This document shows, one piece after another, positions 54,331 to 64,000 of a stretch of 64,000 nucleotides of DNA. The notes beneath the pieces are model-generated. The model worked only from the letters and a program-made list of their open reading frames with translations. It made no database searches and was not told the DNA's origin. Position 1 is the stretch's first letter; every line of letters begins with the position of its first letter. Position numbers and translations under genes: made by a program. The DNA is from Rhizobium sp. 18055 (GTDB lineage: Bacteria > Pseudomonadota > Alphaproteobacteria > Rhizobiales > Rhizobiaceae): contig NZ_CACSKD010000006.1 in NCBI RefSeq assembly GCF_902706285.1, positions 62,001 to 126,000 of the forward strand, written 5' to 3'.

Positions 54331-55113
54331 ATGGACGCAAATATTCTGAAGTTCATCTTTCACGATCTTCAAACGATCGAGGGATATATAGATCCTCCGG
54401 ATGCGCTCGTTTTTCTTGCCCTCCTGCAGTATCAGGCTTCCGTGGGCTTTGAAGGTACCGTCGCCGAAATCGGCGTCTACTATGGGCGCTCCTATTTTCT
54501 CTTCAGGCGCATCTGCGGCGACCAGGAGCGGATCGTTGCCATCGATCTGTTCGACATCGACAGCGCTTCCAAAGGAAGCGAACAATACCTGAAGTTTGTC
54601 GAGAACGGCCGGCGTCTTGGTCTTCCGGTCCAGGAAAATCTGGTCATCAAAGGCGACAGCACGCTGTTGAAGGCGGCAGATATCTCAGCCAAGGCCGGGC
54701 TTGTCCGTTTCTTCAGCATCGACGGAGGCCACATGCTTCACCATGTGATCTCCGATACGCATCTGGCCGCGGATACGCTTGCCGACCACGGGATCATTGC
54801 ATTCGACGACACATTCAATCCCACCTGGCCGGAAGTGACGGTTGGCGTCGGTGATTTCCTGCGTGAGCAGGAAGGCGCATATGCGGTCTTCTGCATCACC
54901 AAATATAAGACTTATGTCTGCCGCCAAGCGTTTCACGCCGGCTATTCTGCCGCGATCGCTGCATCGGCGGATCTTTCGGCGTTCGGTCACGTCGAAACCG
55001 AGTTCCTCGGTTCAAAGGCGACGCGGCTGGAAAATCCGATGCGGCGGCGGCTTGTCCATCAACTGCTGGTTCGCAGTGGCATGAGCATTTTCGCGGAGAG
55101 AGCTTATCGCTAG
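54331..55113 (+). CDS. Class I SAM-dependent methyltransferase (Methyltransf_24 type)
   Basis: This 260-residue protein has a Rossmann-type SAM-binding domain: VAEIGVYYGRSYFLFRR near residue 45 is the glycine motif region, IVAIDLFDIDSA near residue 70 the acidic second strand, and FFSIDGGHMLHHVISDTHLA near residue 130 the IDGGH box of the Methyltransf_24/TylF-like group. IIAFDDTFNPTWPEV follows. Such enzymes often methylate sugars or small acceptors, but the acceptor cannot be told. No good ribosome site precedes the ATG. It stands alone, separated from its neighbours by an AT-rich spacer, and may be an accessory gene, perhaps for a surface polysaccharide. Confidence 0.82.
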   Translation: MDANILKFIFHDLQTIEGYIDPPDALVFLALLQYQASVGFEGTVAEIGVYYGRSYFLFRRICGDQERIVAIDLFDIDSASKGSEQYLKFVENGRRLGLPVQENLVIKGDSTLLKAADISAKAGLVRFFSIDGGHMLHHVISDTHLAADTLADHGIIAFDDTFNPTWPEVTVGVGDFLREQEGAYAVFCITKYKTYVCRQAFHAGYSAAIAASADLSAFGHVETEFLGSKATRLENPMRRRLVHQLLVRSGMSIFAERAYR

Positions 55114-55141
55114 ACCGGTTGCGATGGTCATCAGCAAAGGC

Positions 55142-55167
55142 GGAAAAGTGCCTCGCCGAAGCGAGGC
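55142..55167 (-). terminator. Terminator candidate of the lipid operon
   Basis: GCCTCGC (55150-55156) pairs perfectly with GCGAGGC (55161-55167) around a CGAA loop. On the minus strand the tail is ACTTTTCC. It lies about 110 bases after the CDP-alcohol transferase stop. Confidence 0.55.
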
Positions 55168-55276
55168 TAGTCCAAGGTCGCTTCGGGGAAAACAAGAAGC
55201 GACGCGGTTGTTCTATGGATGCCTTATGTTTCCGCAAGCGCAGATTCGGTCATTTGGGTACGCCTGGCGCAAACAG

Positions 55277-55924
55277 CTAGGGCCTGTTGCCGTTCAGACG
55301 TTGGACAAGTGTGCGGCCACGGCGAAGCGCCGTCAGCGCGGTGCCGATTGCGATCACCCATAGAGCAACAGTCAGGATCTCATTGCGTCCGTTCCATAGC
55401 GGCTCGAATATCGAGAACGCAGCGGCGACCGTGATCGTTGCCATGCGATGCTGCTTGGCCATCGGGCCGGAAAAGTCACTCGGCTGGCCGGCGGCGCGGC
55501 CGAGTTCGCGAACATAAGCCGTCAGCACGGCGAACGATGCAGCTGCCCAGCCAAGACCCGGCAAGCCGATGCCGGCCCCTGCCCCGACGAGGATGAGAAT
55601 GTCGGCGACGCGATCAGGAAATTCGTTCCAGAAAGGTCCGTCGGCAGCGCCTTTTCCGCCTTCGACCGCGACCATGCCGTCAAAGAGATTGCAAAGCAGC
55701 CGCAACTGGCAAAAGGCGGCGGCCAGCAAGAGGAAAACCACCCTACCCCAGCCGGTGCCTTGTCCCGACAGAAAGAAGGCGGCGCCGGCCAGTGCAGCGG
55801 CGACCATGCTTGCCTGCGATATGTGATTGGGCGTGACGGATTTCGATGCCAGCCATTGGGCGATCGAACGCGCCCAACGCGTGTTGCGGCTTGCCAGTGG
55901 CCTGCGGTCGCCGGATTCAATCAT
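55277..55924 (-). CDS. CDP-alcohol phosphatidyltransferase (YnbA-like)
   Basis: This 215-residue integral membrane protein would join the phosphatidyl group of CDP-diacylglycerol to an alcohol. Four or five hydrophobic segments are visible. The active-site motif of the family can be aligned but is altered: NLFDGMVAVE has Asn for the first Asp and Val for the Arg, and GPFWNEFP followed by DRVAD has Asn for the third Asp. NELAD-like NEFPD with DGM is, as far as I recall, shared by the YnbA branch. The ATG overlaps the previous stop (ATGA). It is the last gene of a four-gene lipid operon; the alcohol is unknown. Confidence 0.85.
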   Translation of the reverse strand: MIESGDRRPLASRNTRWARSIAQWLASKSVTPNHISQASMVAAALAGAAFFLSGQGTGWGRVVFLLLAAAFCQLRLLCNLFDGMVAVEGGKGAADGPFWNEFPDRVADILILVGAGAGIGLPGLGWAAASFAVLTAYVRELGRAAGQPSDFSGPMAKQHRMATITVAAAFSIFEPLWNGRNEILTVALWVIAIGTALTALRRGRTLVQRLNGNRP

Positions 55925-56313
55925 GCCCGATCTCCCTTCCGGTACAGAGAATAATTGTAGATTGCCGCGTAGCTGGTGGAAACGGCCAAAGGCAGCGCGA
56001 TCGTCTTCGCAATCTCAGGTGTGCCGCTCAAGGCATGAATTGTCGCCAGGATGGCGCTTGAGGCGATGCAGGCGAGGAGCGGTGGAGCCCAGAGTGCCGT
56101 TGGTCCGCAAAAGCGCGCCGAAAGCCGTTCGACGGCCGTTTTCAGGAATAGCGTCAGGCAGGCAGACAAGGTGCCCTGGACGAGGCCTGCCAGCAGGGCT
56201 CGGGGCAACGGATAAACGCGGTTCGCAAACACGGCCCAGCTGCCCATCGCGATGAAAGCGAATGCGACATGCGTGATGCTGCTGCCTGCCAAGCGCTGCA
56301 GCCGGGTTTTCAT
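55921..56313 (-). CDS. Small integral membrane protein of the lipid operon, 130 residues
   Basis: With the ATG at 56313 (ATGA overlap with the cdsA-like stop) the product is 130 residues, containing four hydrophobic segments: around residues 12-32, 34-55, 68-90 and 95-120. The longer upstream open frame lies over the cdsA-like gene and is a shadow. The pattern SSITHVAFAFIAMGSWAVFANR, with a second half rich in Ala and Leu, does not match a family I know. Being locked between two lipid-synthesis genes by 4-base overlaps, it probably works in the same pathway, perhaps in lipid transport or as an accessory subunit. Confidence 0.75.
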   Translation of the reverse strand: MKTRLQRLAGSSITHVAFAFIAMGSWAVFANRVYPLPRALLAGLVQGTLSACLTLFLKTAVERLSARFCGPTALWAPPLLACIASSAILATIHALSGTPEIAKTIALPLAVSTSYAAIYNYSLYRKGDRA

Positions 56314-57260
56314 GCCGCCGTCCACCAGTAGCGGACGAGATGGAAGAAGATCGGCGCTGAAAACACGACCGAATCCAGCCGGTCGATCAGTCCGCCATGC
56401 CCTTCGATGAGGTTGCCCCAGTCCTTGACGCCGCGGTCGCGCTTGATCGCCGACATCACGAGGCCACCGAAGAAGCCCATCATGGTGATGATGAAGGCGA
56501 GCAGGCCCGCCTGGAATGGCGTGAACGGCGTGATCCACCAGAGGCCTGCGCCGATCAGTGTGGCGCTGGCAACGCCGCCGACAAAGCCTTCGACGGTCTT
56601 GGAGGGCGACAGCTTCGGGGCAATCTTGGTGCGGCCGAACAGCTTGCCCCAGACATATTGGAGAACATCGCTCAGCTGCACGATGATGACCAGGAAGGCG
56701 ATCAGCAGGACATTGCGGCCTTCATAGCCCGGAATATGGAGCGTCAGCAGGGCCGGTACGTGCGAAGCGCAGAAGACGCAGATCATCAACGCCCATTGCA
56801 CTTCGGCGATCCGGTCGAGAAAGCGCTCGGTGTCGCCGCGCAGCACCGAGATGATCGGCATCAGCAGGAAGGCATAAACAGGGATAAAGATCGAGAAGAT
56901 GCCGTATTGCTCTGCCCAGAGCAGAAAATATTGTAGCGGCAGCACGATGAAGAAGGCGGTGGCAAGCGCCCAGTGATCGGCACGCTTGGTGTGGGTCAGT
57001 GTGATGAACTCTCGAAGCGCTGCGAAGGAGCAGAAGCCGAAGAGGACGAGCACACCGATCCGGCCGGCCAGGAAGGCGATGCCGATCAGGATCACCATCA
57101 CCCACCATGCCTTGATGCGCGCGTTGAGATTTTCGATCGAGGCGTTCGAACCATCCGGCGATAGTCGCCGTTCCAGGATGTAGCCGATCACGGATGCCAG
57201 GAGGAGAACCGCGAGGATGCCGAGCACAAGGGTCCAGAGATCGGAGTTGGCCGCGCTCAT
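56310..57260 (-). CDS. CdsA-family phosphatidate cytidylyltransferase (YnbB-like paralogue)
   Basis: This 316-residue membrane protein has about eight hydrophobic segments and the CdsA signature near the C-terminus: SAIKRDRGVKDWGNLIEGHG, then GLIDRLDS. The conserved Lys-Asp, His-Gly-Gly and Asp-Arg-Leu-Asp residues are all present. CdsA enzymes make CDP-diacylglycerol from phosphatidate and CTP. This copy is probably not the housekeeping one: it sits in a dedicated operon, downstream of a plsC-like gene and upstream of a CDP-alcohol transferase, an order resembling the E. coli ynbAB pair. The start overlaps the acyltransferase stop by 4 bases. Confidence 0.9.
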   Translation of the reverse strand: MSAANSDLWTLVLGILAVLLLASVIGYILERRLSPDGSNASIENLNARIKAWWVMVILIGIAFLAGRIGVLVLFGFCSFAALREFITLTHTKRADHWALATAFFIVLPLQYFLLWAEQYGIFSIFIPVYAFLLMPIISVLRGDTERFLDRIAEVQWALMICVFCASHVPALLTLHIPGYEGRNVLLIAFLVIIVQLSDVLQYVWGKLFGRTKIAPKLSPSKTVEGFVGGVASATLIGAGLWWITPFTPFQAGLLAFIITMMGFFGGLVMSAIKRDRGVKDWGNLIEGHGGLIDRLDSVVFSAPIFFHLVRYWWTAA

Positions 57261-57904
57261 TCGCTACCGCCTGCCTGTTTGGGGGATAGGTCGAGAAGTG
57301 CAGTCCTTGCCCGGTCGAGAAAGACCTGCTTGTCCTCGCCCATGTGCATCTGCATCGGTTCGCCGAAGGTCACCGTGCAGATCAGCGGGATCGGGACGAT
57401 TTCGCCCTTGGGCATGACGCGGTTGAGGTTGTTGATCCACACCGGCACGAGGCGAACGTTCGGCCGCGCCGATGCGAGATGGAAGACGCCGCTCTTGAAG
57501 GGCAGCAACGATGCATCCGTCTGGTTGCGAGTGCCCTCCGGGAAGAGGATCAGCGAGGAGCCGGCATCCAGGGCGCTGGCCATGATTTCGATCGGGTCGC
57601 TGGTTCGCCTGTCACGCTCGCGCTCGATCAGAACAGCGTCGAACACATCGCGGCCGATGAAGCGGCTGATCGGCGATTTCAGCCAGTATTCCGCACCGGC
57701 AACGGGGCGGGCCGATTGGCGCAGCCGCGGCGGCAGCACGGCCCAGACCAGGATGAAGTCGCCATGACTGGAGTGGTTGGCGAAATAGATGCAGGGCTCG
57801 GATGGGACGCCTTGGCTCGGCCAGATTGCCCGCACGGCGGTGATGGCGCGTGCGAACAGAACGATCGCCGTCGCCACAGGTGTCGCGAGCATCTTTCGCA
57901 GCAA
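57257..57904 (-). CDS. 1-acyl-glycerol-3-phosphate acyltransferase (PlsC family)
   Basis: This acyltransferase is expected to make phosphatidate from lysophosphatidate. I place the start at TTG 57904, 6 bases after GGGGG, giving 215 residues; ATG 57892 or a longer frame is possible. A membrane anchor lies at about residues 8-25. The catalytic HX4D is His44 to Asp49 in NHSSHGDF, and the substrate box is FPEGTRN near residue 122. It is the first gene of the four-gene lipid operon, so the operon could take lysophosphatidate to a finished phospholipid. No signal for regulation is visible. Confidence 0.85.
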   Translation of the reverse strand: MLRKMLATPVATAIVLFARAITAVRAIWPSQGVPSEPCIYFANHSSHGDFILVWAVLPPRLRQSARPVAGAEYWLKSPISRFIGRDVFDAVLIERERDRRTSDPIEIMASALDAGSSLILFPEGTRNQTDASLLPFKSGVFHLASARPNVRLVPVWINNLNRVMPKGEIVPIPLICTVTFGEPMQMHMGEDKQVFLDRARTALLDLSPKQAGGSE

Positions 57905-58095
57905 ACTGGTTCCCCCTATCCGCCCCACGCAGATACTCAATGTGTAGCCTTGTTCGCAGCCGATCAAAAGCCCCCCGGTTTTCAGGGAGCTGTAGATGTC
58001 GGCCCGAGCAGGCCCGGCACAAGCTGGCTGAGGGAGGGAGGAAAACGTTAACTATGCTTCGGTAGGAATGATGTCGAACACAACGGAACGAATCG

Positions 58096-58410
58096 ATGTC
58101 GGTAAACACCAGCAAGAGTTTGAAGGCCATGACCACAAGTGAAATAGTGCTTTTTCCTGTGGCCTCGCGTGCTGGCGATATCGATCGCAGCGCGGCCGAA
58201 CTCGAGCGTCTCCACGGTGCCGATGCCGTTCAATATTGGAAGACCGAATGCCGGCGTCTGGCCAATGAGCTGACATCGCTTGGCATTTCCGAGGATGACG
58301 TGCGCGAGCAGGTGATGATTTTTCAGGCCGAGGTTCAGCAGGCGCTGATGCAGCGTTCCCAGTCGCGCGCCATTTCCCAGAGCCGCAGCGGTCGCGCGCT
58401 GAAGCGCTAG
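58096..58410 (+). CDS. DUF6074-like small protein
   Basis: This 104-residue protein is helical and charged, with EIVLFPVASRAGDIDRSAAE near the start and a middle block of LHGADAVQYWKTECRRLANE. It resembles the rhizobial DUF6074 family of small cytoplasmic proteins of unknown function. The second ATG, at 58129, may be the true start because homologues begin near EIVLFP and GAAGG lies upstream; I keep the first. A long hairpin with seven T ends the gene. I cannot suggest a function. Confidence 0.7.
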   Translation: MSVNTSKSLKAMTTSEIVLFPVASRAGDIDRSAAELERLHGADAVQYWKTECRRLANELTSLGISEDDVREQVMIFQAEVQQALMQRSQSRAISQSRSGRALKR

Positions 58411-58434
58411 TCTAACCGGCGGCTTACCACTTCC

Positions 58435-58489
58435 TCGAGCACAGACGTCATTTTCGAATGAAAATGTCGCGTCGGTGCTCGATTTTTTT
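58435..58489 (+). terminator. Strong intrinsic terminator of the DUF6074-like gene
   Basis: An outer stem TCGAGCAC (58435-58442) with GTGCTCGA (58475-58482), plus a perfect inner stem CATTTTC/GAAAATG (58449-58455 with 58460-58466), is followed by seven T. It is one of the strongest terminators in the window. Confidence 0.92.
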
Positions 58490-58625
58490 CCTTTCCTGCA
58501 ACAGATAGTCCTTCTTGGTTCGGAAACTCCGGTTGCCAGGTGGTAGTGTCTTTGCGTCGCGCAGGTGATCCGAGAGGATACACGCGCGACGATACTGCCG
58601 TGATGCTGTCTTGGGAGGAGAGCAG

Positions 58626-58787
58626 ATGCAGGAAGACAATGCGTCGCGCGACGACGCTTGCCCTGGCAACGGCCTTGCGGTTGCTGCGCCGATACGGCTG
58701 ACATGTCATGACAGCTTTCGAACGGCCCGCGCCGGCGGCCTGCCGGTGCATTCGTGGCTTCGTGGAGGAGCATCGCAACAGGCTTGA
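58626..58787 (+). CDS. Candidate 53-residue reading frame upstream of ivd
   Basis: An ATG at 58626 with a strong ribosome site (GGGAGGAG, 6 bases upstream) opens a 53-codon frame to TGA 58785-58787. The peptide starts [20 protein letters not shown] and shows no recognised motif or leucine-rich leader pattern. The leader around the start resembles that of prpE. It may be a real small gene, a leader peptide of the ivd operon, or the decayed start of a lost gene. Confidence 0.3.
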   Translation: MQEDNASRDDACPGNGLAVAAPIRLTCHDSFRTARAGGLPVHSWLRGGASQQA

Positions 58788-58843
58788 GACGGGAGCAGGC
58801 GTCGCGGATGCCGCTTGTTGTGGCGGGCAGAGGGAGGAAGCAC

Positions 58844-60007
58844 ATGTATGCCGGGGGGCTGAATTTCGGGTTTTCGGATGAGATCGAAGCGTTGCGCACC
58901 GGCGTCCGTCGTTTCGCGATGGACCGGATCGCGCCGCTTGCCGGTGAAACCGATTCAAGCAACAGCTTTCCAACGTCGCTCTGGCGGGCGATGGGCGGTA
59001 TGGGGCTGCTCGGTATCACTGCCGAGGACGCATATGGCGGGGCGGGTCTCGGCTACCTCGCGCATTGCCTGGCGATGCAGGAAATCAGCCGCGCATCCGC
59101 TTCCGTTGGCCTCAGTTACGGCGCCCATTCCAATCTCTGCGTCAACCAGATCAGTCGCAACGGCACAACCGAGCAGAAATCCCGCTATCTTCCCAAGCTC
59201 ATTTCCGGCGAGCATGTCGGTGCTCTTGCGATGTCGGAAGCATCGGCAGGTTCGGATGTGGTGTCGATGAAGCTTCGCGCTGACAAGCGAGGCGATCACT
59301 ATATCCTCAACGGTACCAAGATGTGGATCACCAACGGTCCCGATGCCGATGTGCTGGTCGTGTATGCCAAGACGGATCCTGAAGCCGGGCCGAAGGGGAT
59401 CACGGCTTTTCTCGTGGAGAAGGGTTTTAAAGGTTTCTCGACGGGCCCGAAGCTCGACAAGCTTGGAATGCGTGGTTCCAATACCTGCGAGTTGGTCTTT
59501 TCAGACTGCGAGGTTCCCGAGGCGAATATCCTCGGCAAACCCGGTGGCGGGGTGCGGGTGCTGATGTCTGGGCTCGATTACGAGCGGGTGGTGCTGGCGG
59601 CCGGTCCGCTTGGCATCATGGATGCTTGCATGGATGTCGTCGTCCCCTACCTTCACGAGAGACAGCAGTTCGGCCAGGCGATTGGCGAATTTCAGTTGAT
59701 GCAGGGCAAGCTTGCCGACATGTATGTTACGATGAATACGGCGCGCGCCTATGTCTATGCGGTCGCCGCCGCCTGCGATCGTGGCGAGGCAAGTCGCAAG
59801 GATGCGGCAGGCTGCATTCTCTACGCTGCGGAAAAGGCGACGCTGATGGCTCTGGAAACGATCCAGGTCCTCGGCGGCAATGGCTATACCAATGATTATC
59901 CGGCAGCACGGCTGCTGCGTGATGCAAAACTTTATGAAATCGGCGCCGGCACATCTGAGATCAGACGCATGCTGATTGGCCGGGAAATTTTTGCCGAGAC
60001 AGCCTGA
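58844..60007 (+). CDS. ivd: Isovaleryl-CoA dehydrogenase
   Basis: This FAD enzyme oxidises isovaleryl-CoA to 3-methylcrotonyl-CoA in leucine breakdown. From the ATG at 58844 (GGGAGG 6 bases upstream) it has 387 residues, the family length; the open frame 90 bases further up is not supported. The catalytic base is Glu247 in [16 protein letters not shown], which is the place and context typical of isovaleryl-CoA dehydrogenase rather than other acyl-CoA dehydrogenases. [15 protein letters not shown] and [20 protein letters not shown] are flavin and C-terminal signatures. It opens the operon ivd-mccB-mccA-hmgL, with mccB 37 bases on. Confidence 0.96.
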   Translation: MYAGGLNFGFSDEIEALRTGVRRFAMDRIAPLAGETDSSNSFPTSLWRAMGGMGLLGITAEDAYGGAGLGYLAHCLAMQEISRASASVGLSYGAHSNLCVNQISRNGTTEQKSRYLPKLISGEHVGALAMSEASAGSDVVSMKLRADKRGDHYILNGTKMWITNGPDADVLVVYAKTDPEAGPKGITAFLVEKGFKGFSTGPKLDKLGMRGSNTCELVFSDCEVPEANILGKPGGGVRVLMSGLDYERVVLAAGPLGIMDACMDVVVPYLHERQQFGQAIGEFQLMQGKLADMYVTMNTARAYVYAVAAACDRGEASRKDAAGCILYAAEKATLMALETIQVLGGNGYTNDYPAARLLRDAKLYEIGAGTSEIRRMLIGREIFAETA

Positions 60008-60044
60008 CCGAGAAAGTTCATCTGCAACCAGCCTTGGGTGACAA

Positions 60045-61652
60045 ATGACGGTTCTGAAGTCGCATATTTCGACGCATTCGGAAAGCTTCAGGAGCAATCG
60101 CGTCGCAATGGCCGATGCGTTGCGGGTGGTGGAGGACGCTGCCGTCGCTGCCATGCATGGCGGGGGGGCGGCCCAGCGCGAACGACATGTCAGCCGCGGC
60201 AAGATGCTACCGCGGGATCGCATCGCGGCGCTGATCGATCCGGCGACCCCGTTTCTCGAGGTCGGGCTGACGGCAGCGCACGGTCTCTACAACAATGACG
60301 CGCCGTCCGCCGGCCTGATCACCGGGATCGGCCGCATTGCCGGCTGCGATTGCATGATCGTTTGCAACGATGCCACCGTCAAAGGCGGGACCTATTATCC
60401 GATGACGGTCAAGAAGCATCTGCGGGCGCAGGAGATCGCCGCGCAGAACAATCTGCCCTGCATCTATCTGGTCGATTCCGGCGGCACCAATCTGCCGAAC
60501 CAGGACGAGGTGTTTCCGGATCGCGATCACTTCGGCCGTATCTTCTTCAATCAGGCAACCATGTCCGCGGCAGGGATTCCGCAAATTGCGGTGGTCATGG
60601 GCTCCTGTACCGCAGGCGGGGCCTATGTGCCGGCGATGTCGGACGAAGCGATCATCGTCGAAGGACAGGGAACCATCTTTCTGGCCGGGCCACCCTTGGT
60701 GAAAGCGGCAACGGGGGAGGTGGTGTCGGCTGAGGATCTCGGCGGCGGCGATGTCCATACCCGGCTATCCGGCGTTGCCGACCATCTGGCACGCGACGAT
60801 GCGCATGCGCTAGCGCTGGCCCGGCAAGCGGTCGCCAATCTGAACCGCGGCAAAGCATCGTCTGCGGCGGCAAGGCCGGCGGAGCCACCGATCTACGATC
60901 CTGCCGAGATTGCCGGGATCGTTTCGTCCGATCTCAGGCATCCCTACGATGTCCGCGAGGTGATTGCCCGCATCGTCGATGGTTCGCGCTTCGACGAGTT
61001 CAAAGCCCGCTATGGACCGACGCTGGTCTGCGGCTTCGCGCATCTGCACGGCATGCCGGTCGGTATCGTCGCCAACAACGGGGTGCTGTTTTCGGAATCG
61101 GCACTGAAGGGCGCGCATTTCGTCGAGCTCTGCTCGCAGCGGAAGATCCCGCTGGTTTTCCTGCAGAACATCACCGGCTTTATGGTGGGCCGCAAATACG
61201 AGACCGAGGGCATAGCCAAGCACGGCGCCAAGCTGGTGACGGCGGTGGCGACGACCTCGGTGCCGAAGGTGACGATGCTGGTGGGCGGCTCGTTCGGCGC
61301 CGGCAATTACGGAATGGCCGGTCGCGCCTTCTCGCCGCGTTTCCTGTGGACCTGGCCGAACAGCCGCATCTCGGTGATGGGCGGCGAGCAGGCGGCAGGC
61401 GTGCTGGCAACGGTGCGCGGCGAGGCGCTGTCGCGGGCCGGAACGCCGTGGACACCGGAGGATGAGGCAGGCTTCCGGCAGCCGGTGCTCGATCTGTTCG
61501 AGCGGCAAAGCCACCCGCTCTATGCCTCCGCGCGGCTTTGGGACGATGGAATCATCGATCCGGCGAAATCCAGGGATGTGCTCGGGCTTTCACTGGCGGT
61601 GTCGTTGAACGCACCGATCGAGAATACTCGGTTCGGCCTGTTTCGGATGTGA
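60045..61652 (+). CDS. mccB: Methylcrotonyl-CoA carboxylase, carboxyltransferase (beta) subunit
   Basis: This subunit moves the carboxyl group from biotin to 3-methylcrotonyl-CoA, giving 3-methylglutaconyl-CoA. It is 535 residues, with the crotonase-like N- and C-domains of biotin-dependent acyl-CoA carboxylases. Landmarks are [20 protein letters not shown] near residue 140, [20 protein letters not shown] near residue 185 and [20 protein letters not shown] near residue 375; these match MccB more than the propionyl-CoA enzyme. The second oxyanion-hole region is [17 protein letters not shown]. It starts 37 bases after ivd, and mccA follows after 7 bases. Confidence 0.95.
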   Translation: MTVLKSHISTHSESFRSNRVAMADALRVVEDAAVAAMHGGGAAQRERHVSRGKMLPRDRIAALIDPATPFLEVGLTAAHGLYNNDAPSAGLITGIGRIAGCDCMIVCNDATVKGGTYYPMTVKKHLRAQEIAAQNNLPCIYLVDSGGTNLPNQDEVFPDRDHFGRIFFNQATMSAAGIPQIAVVMGSCTAGGAYVPAMSDEAIIVEGQGTIFLAGPPLVKAATGEVVSAEDLGGGDVHTRLSGVADHLARDDAHALALARQAVANLNRGKASSAAARPAEPPIYDPAEIAGIVSSDLRHPYDVREVIARIVDGSRFDEFKARYGPTLVCGFAHLHGMPVGIVANNGVLFSESALKGAHFVELCSQRKIPLVFLQNITGFMVGRKYETEGIAKHGAKLVTAVATTSVPKVTMLVGGSFGAGNYGMAGRAFSPRFLWTWPNSRISVMGGEQAAGVLATVRGEALSRAGTPWTPEDEAGFRQPVLDLFERQSHPLYASARLWDDGIIDPAKSRDVLGLSLAVSLNAPIENTRFGLFRM

Positions 61653-61659
61653 GGCGGCG

Positions 61660-63645
<1,986 letters not shown>

Positions 63646-63647
63646 CG

Positions 63648-64000
63648 ATGGCGGTCGGACAATCACTCTTGCCGCGCGACGTATCCATCGTCGAAGTGGC
63701 GCCGCGCGATGGCCTGCAGAACGAAGCGGCGCTGATTGCGACGGAAAAGAAAATCGCTTTGGTCGACATGATTTCCGAATGCGGCTTCGAGCGGATCGAG
63801 GTGACCAGCTTCGTCAGCCCCAAACGGGTGCCGCAACTGGCGGATGCGGCCGGCGTGATGGCCGGGATCTACCGGCGGCCCGGCGTGCGATACGCGGTGC
63901 TGACGCCCAATATCCAGGGCTTCGAGGCGGCGATGGCAGCAGGCGCCGACGAGGTTGCCATATTCGCCTCCGCTTCCGAGAGCTTCTCGCGGCAGAATAT
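63648..64000 (+). CDS. hmgL: Hydroxymethylglutaryl-CoA lyase (partial, runs off the window)
   Basis: This enzyme cleaves HMG-CoA to acetyl-CoA and acetoacetate, the last step of leucine breakdown. 117 full codons are visible. SIVEVAPRDGLQNE carries the catalytic Arg20 and metal-binding Asp21, and ERIEVTSFVSPKRVPQLADA follows as in the family. The gene starts 2 bases after mccA, so it is in the same transcript. The usual next step (3-methylglutaconyl-CoA hydratase) is not seen between mccA and this gene. The C-terminal part, including the conserved GCPYA-type segment, lies outside the window. The symbol mvaB is also used. Confidence 0.93.
   Translation, partial: MAVGQSLLPRDVSIVEVAPRDGLQNEAALIATEKKIALVDMISECGFERIEVTSFVSPKRVPQLADAAGVMAGIYRRPGVRYAVLTPNIQGFEAAMAAGADEVAIFASASESFSRQN

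Larger units (their letters stand above)
58411..58843. other. Spacer upstream of ivd
   Basis: This 433-base stretch holds the terminator of the DUF6074-like gene (58435-58489), a possible 53-residue reading frame (58626-58787), and the expected promoter of the ivd operon, which I could not place. A GG-N10-GC pair at 58542-58555 was considered as a sigma54 site and not accepted. Confidence 0.5.

Noticed and set aside
58541..58555. A possible sigma54 (-24/-12) promoter upstream of ivd
   Set aside because: The GG-N10-GC spacing is right, but the bases between do not match the consensus well, and such matches occur often by chance in GC-rich DNA.

Overview
The window is chromosomal, high-GC alphaproteobacterial DNA, most likely from a member of the Rhizobiaceae (Rhizobium/Agrobacterium/Sinorhizobium relatives). 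The evidence is the order rho-mnmE-mnmG-rsmG-parA-parB, a cyclic beta-1,2-glucan synthase (ndvB/chvB) followed by opgC, a 180-kDa-type NAD-glutamate dehydrogenase, a DUF1013 protein, and a stress promoter of the EcfG/RpoE2 form. I see no phage, insertion sequence, CRISPR array, tRNA or rRNA. Gene density is high and most genes are housekeeping.

Layout. (a) 1-6059: the origin-proximal block. It holds the rho 3' end, the tRNA-U34 modification pair mnmE/mnmG, the 16S rRNA methyltransferase rsmG and the partition genes parA/parB. Three parS-like sites lie here and a fourth lies in prpE at 12.8 kb. (b) 6066-10253, minus strand: leuS-lptE-holA, tightly packed. (c) 10451-16038: yggS, a propionyl-CoA synthetase (prpE), a DUF1013 regulator (minus) and acetyl-CoA synthetase (acs). 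(d) 16072-22755: a secreted nuclease and an SDHAF4-like assembly factor (minus), then htpX, rsmB, a heparinase-like gene and purH (plus). (e) 22774-28972: an MFS transporter and NAD-GDH (minus). (f) 29229-32922: pdxY and a beta-carbonic anhydrase (plus), then a lytic transglycosylase and asd (minus).

(g) 33261-43108: ndvB and opgC, which make and decorate periplasmic cyclic beta-1,2-glucan. (h) 43439-44178: three small minus-strand genes, two of them very short membrane proteins; one has an EcfG-type promoter. (i) 44322-50670: a six-gene oligopeptide/dipeptide uptake operon with a membrane-dipeptidase-family enzyme as first gene. (j) 50945-53977: DUF1993, an alkaline-phosphatase-superfamily sulfatase/phosphonate monoester hydrolase, and galE/exoB. 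(k) 54331-55113: a lone SAM methyltransferase behind an AT-rich spacer. (l) 55277-57904: a four-gene phospholipid operon (plsC-like, cdsA-like, small membrane protein, CDP-alcohol phosphatidyltransferase) joined by three ATGA overlaps. (m) 58096-58410: a small DUF6074-like gene with a strong terminator. (n) 58844-64000: the leucine/isovalerate catabolic operon ivd-mccB-mccA-hmgL, cut by the window edge.

The clearest unusual signals are the parS set, where two coding parS sites are read in the same frame and give the peptide VSRET; the uncharacterised lipid operon; a long GAAA-capped hairpin between ndvB and opgC; and several small genes that are easily missed. I did not find a clearly new defence or mobile system. 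The lipid operon is the best candidate for undescribed biochemistry.
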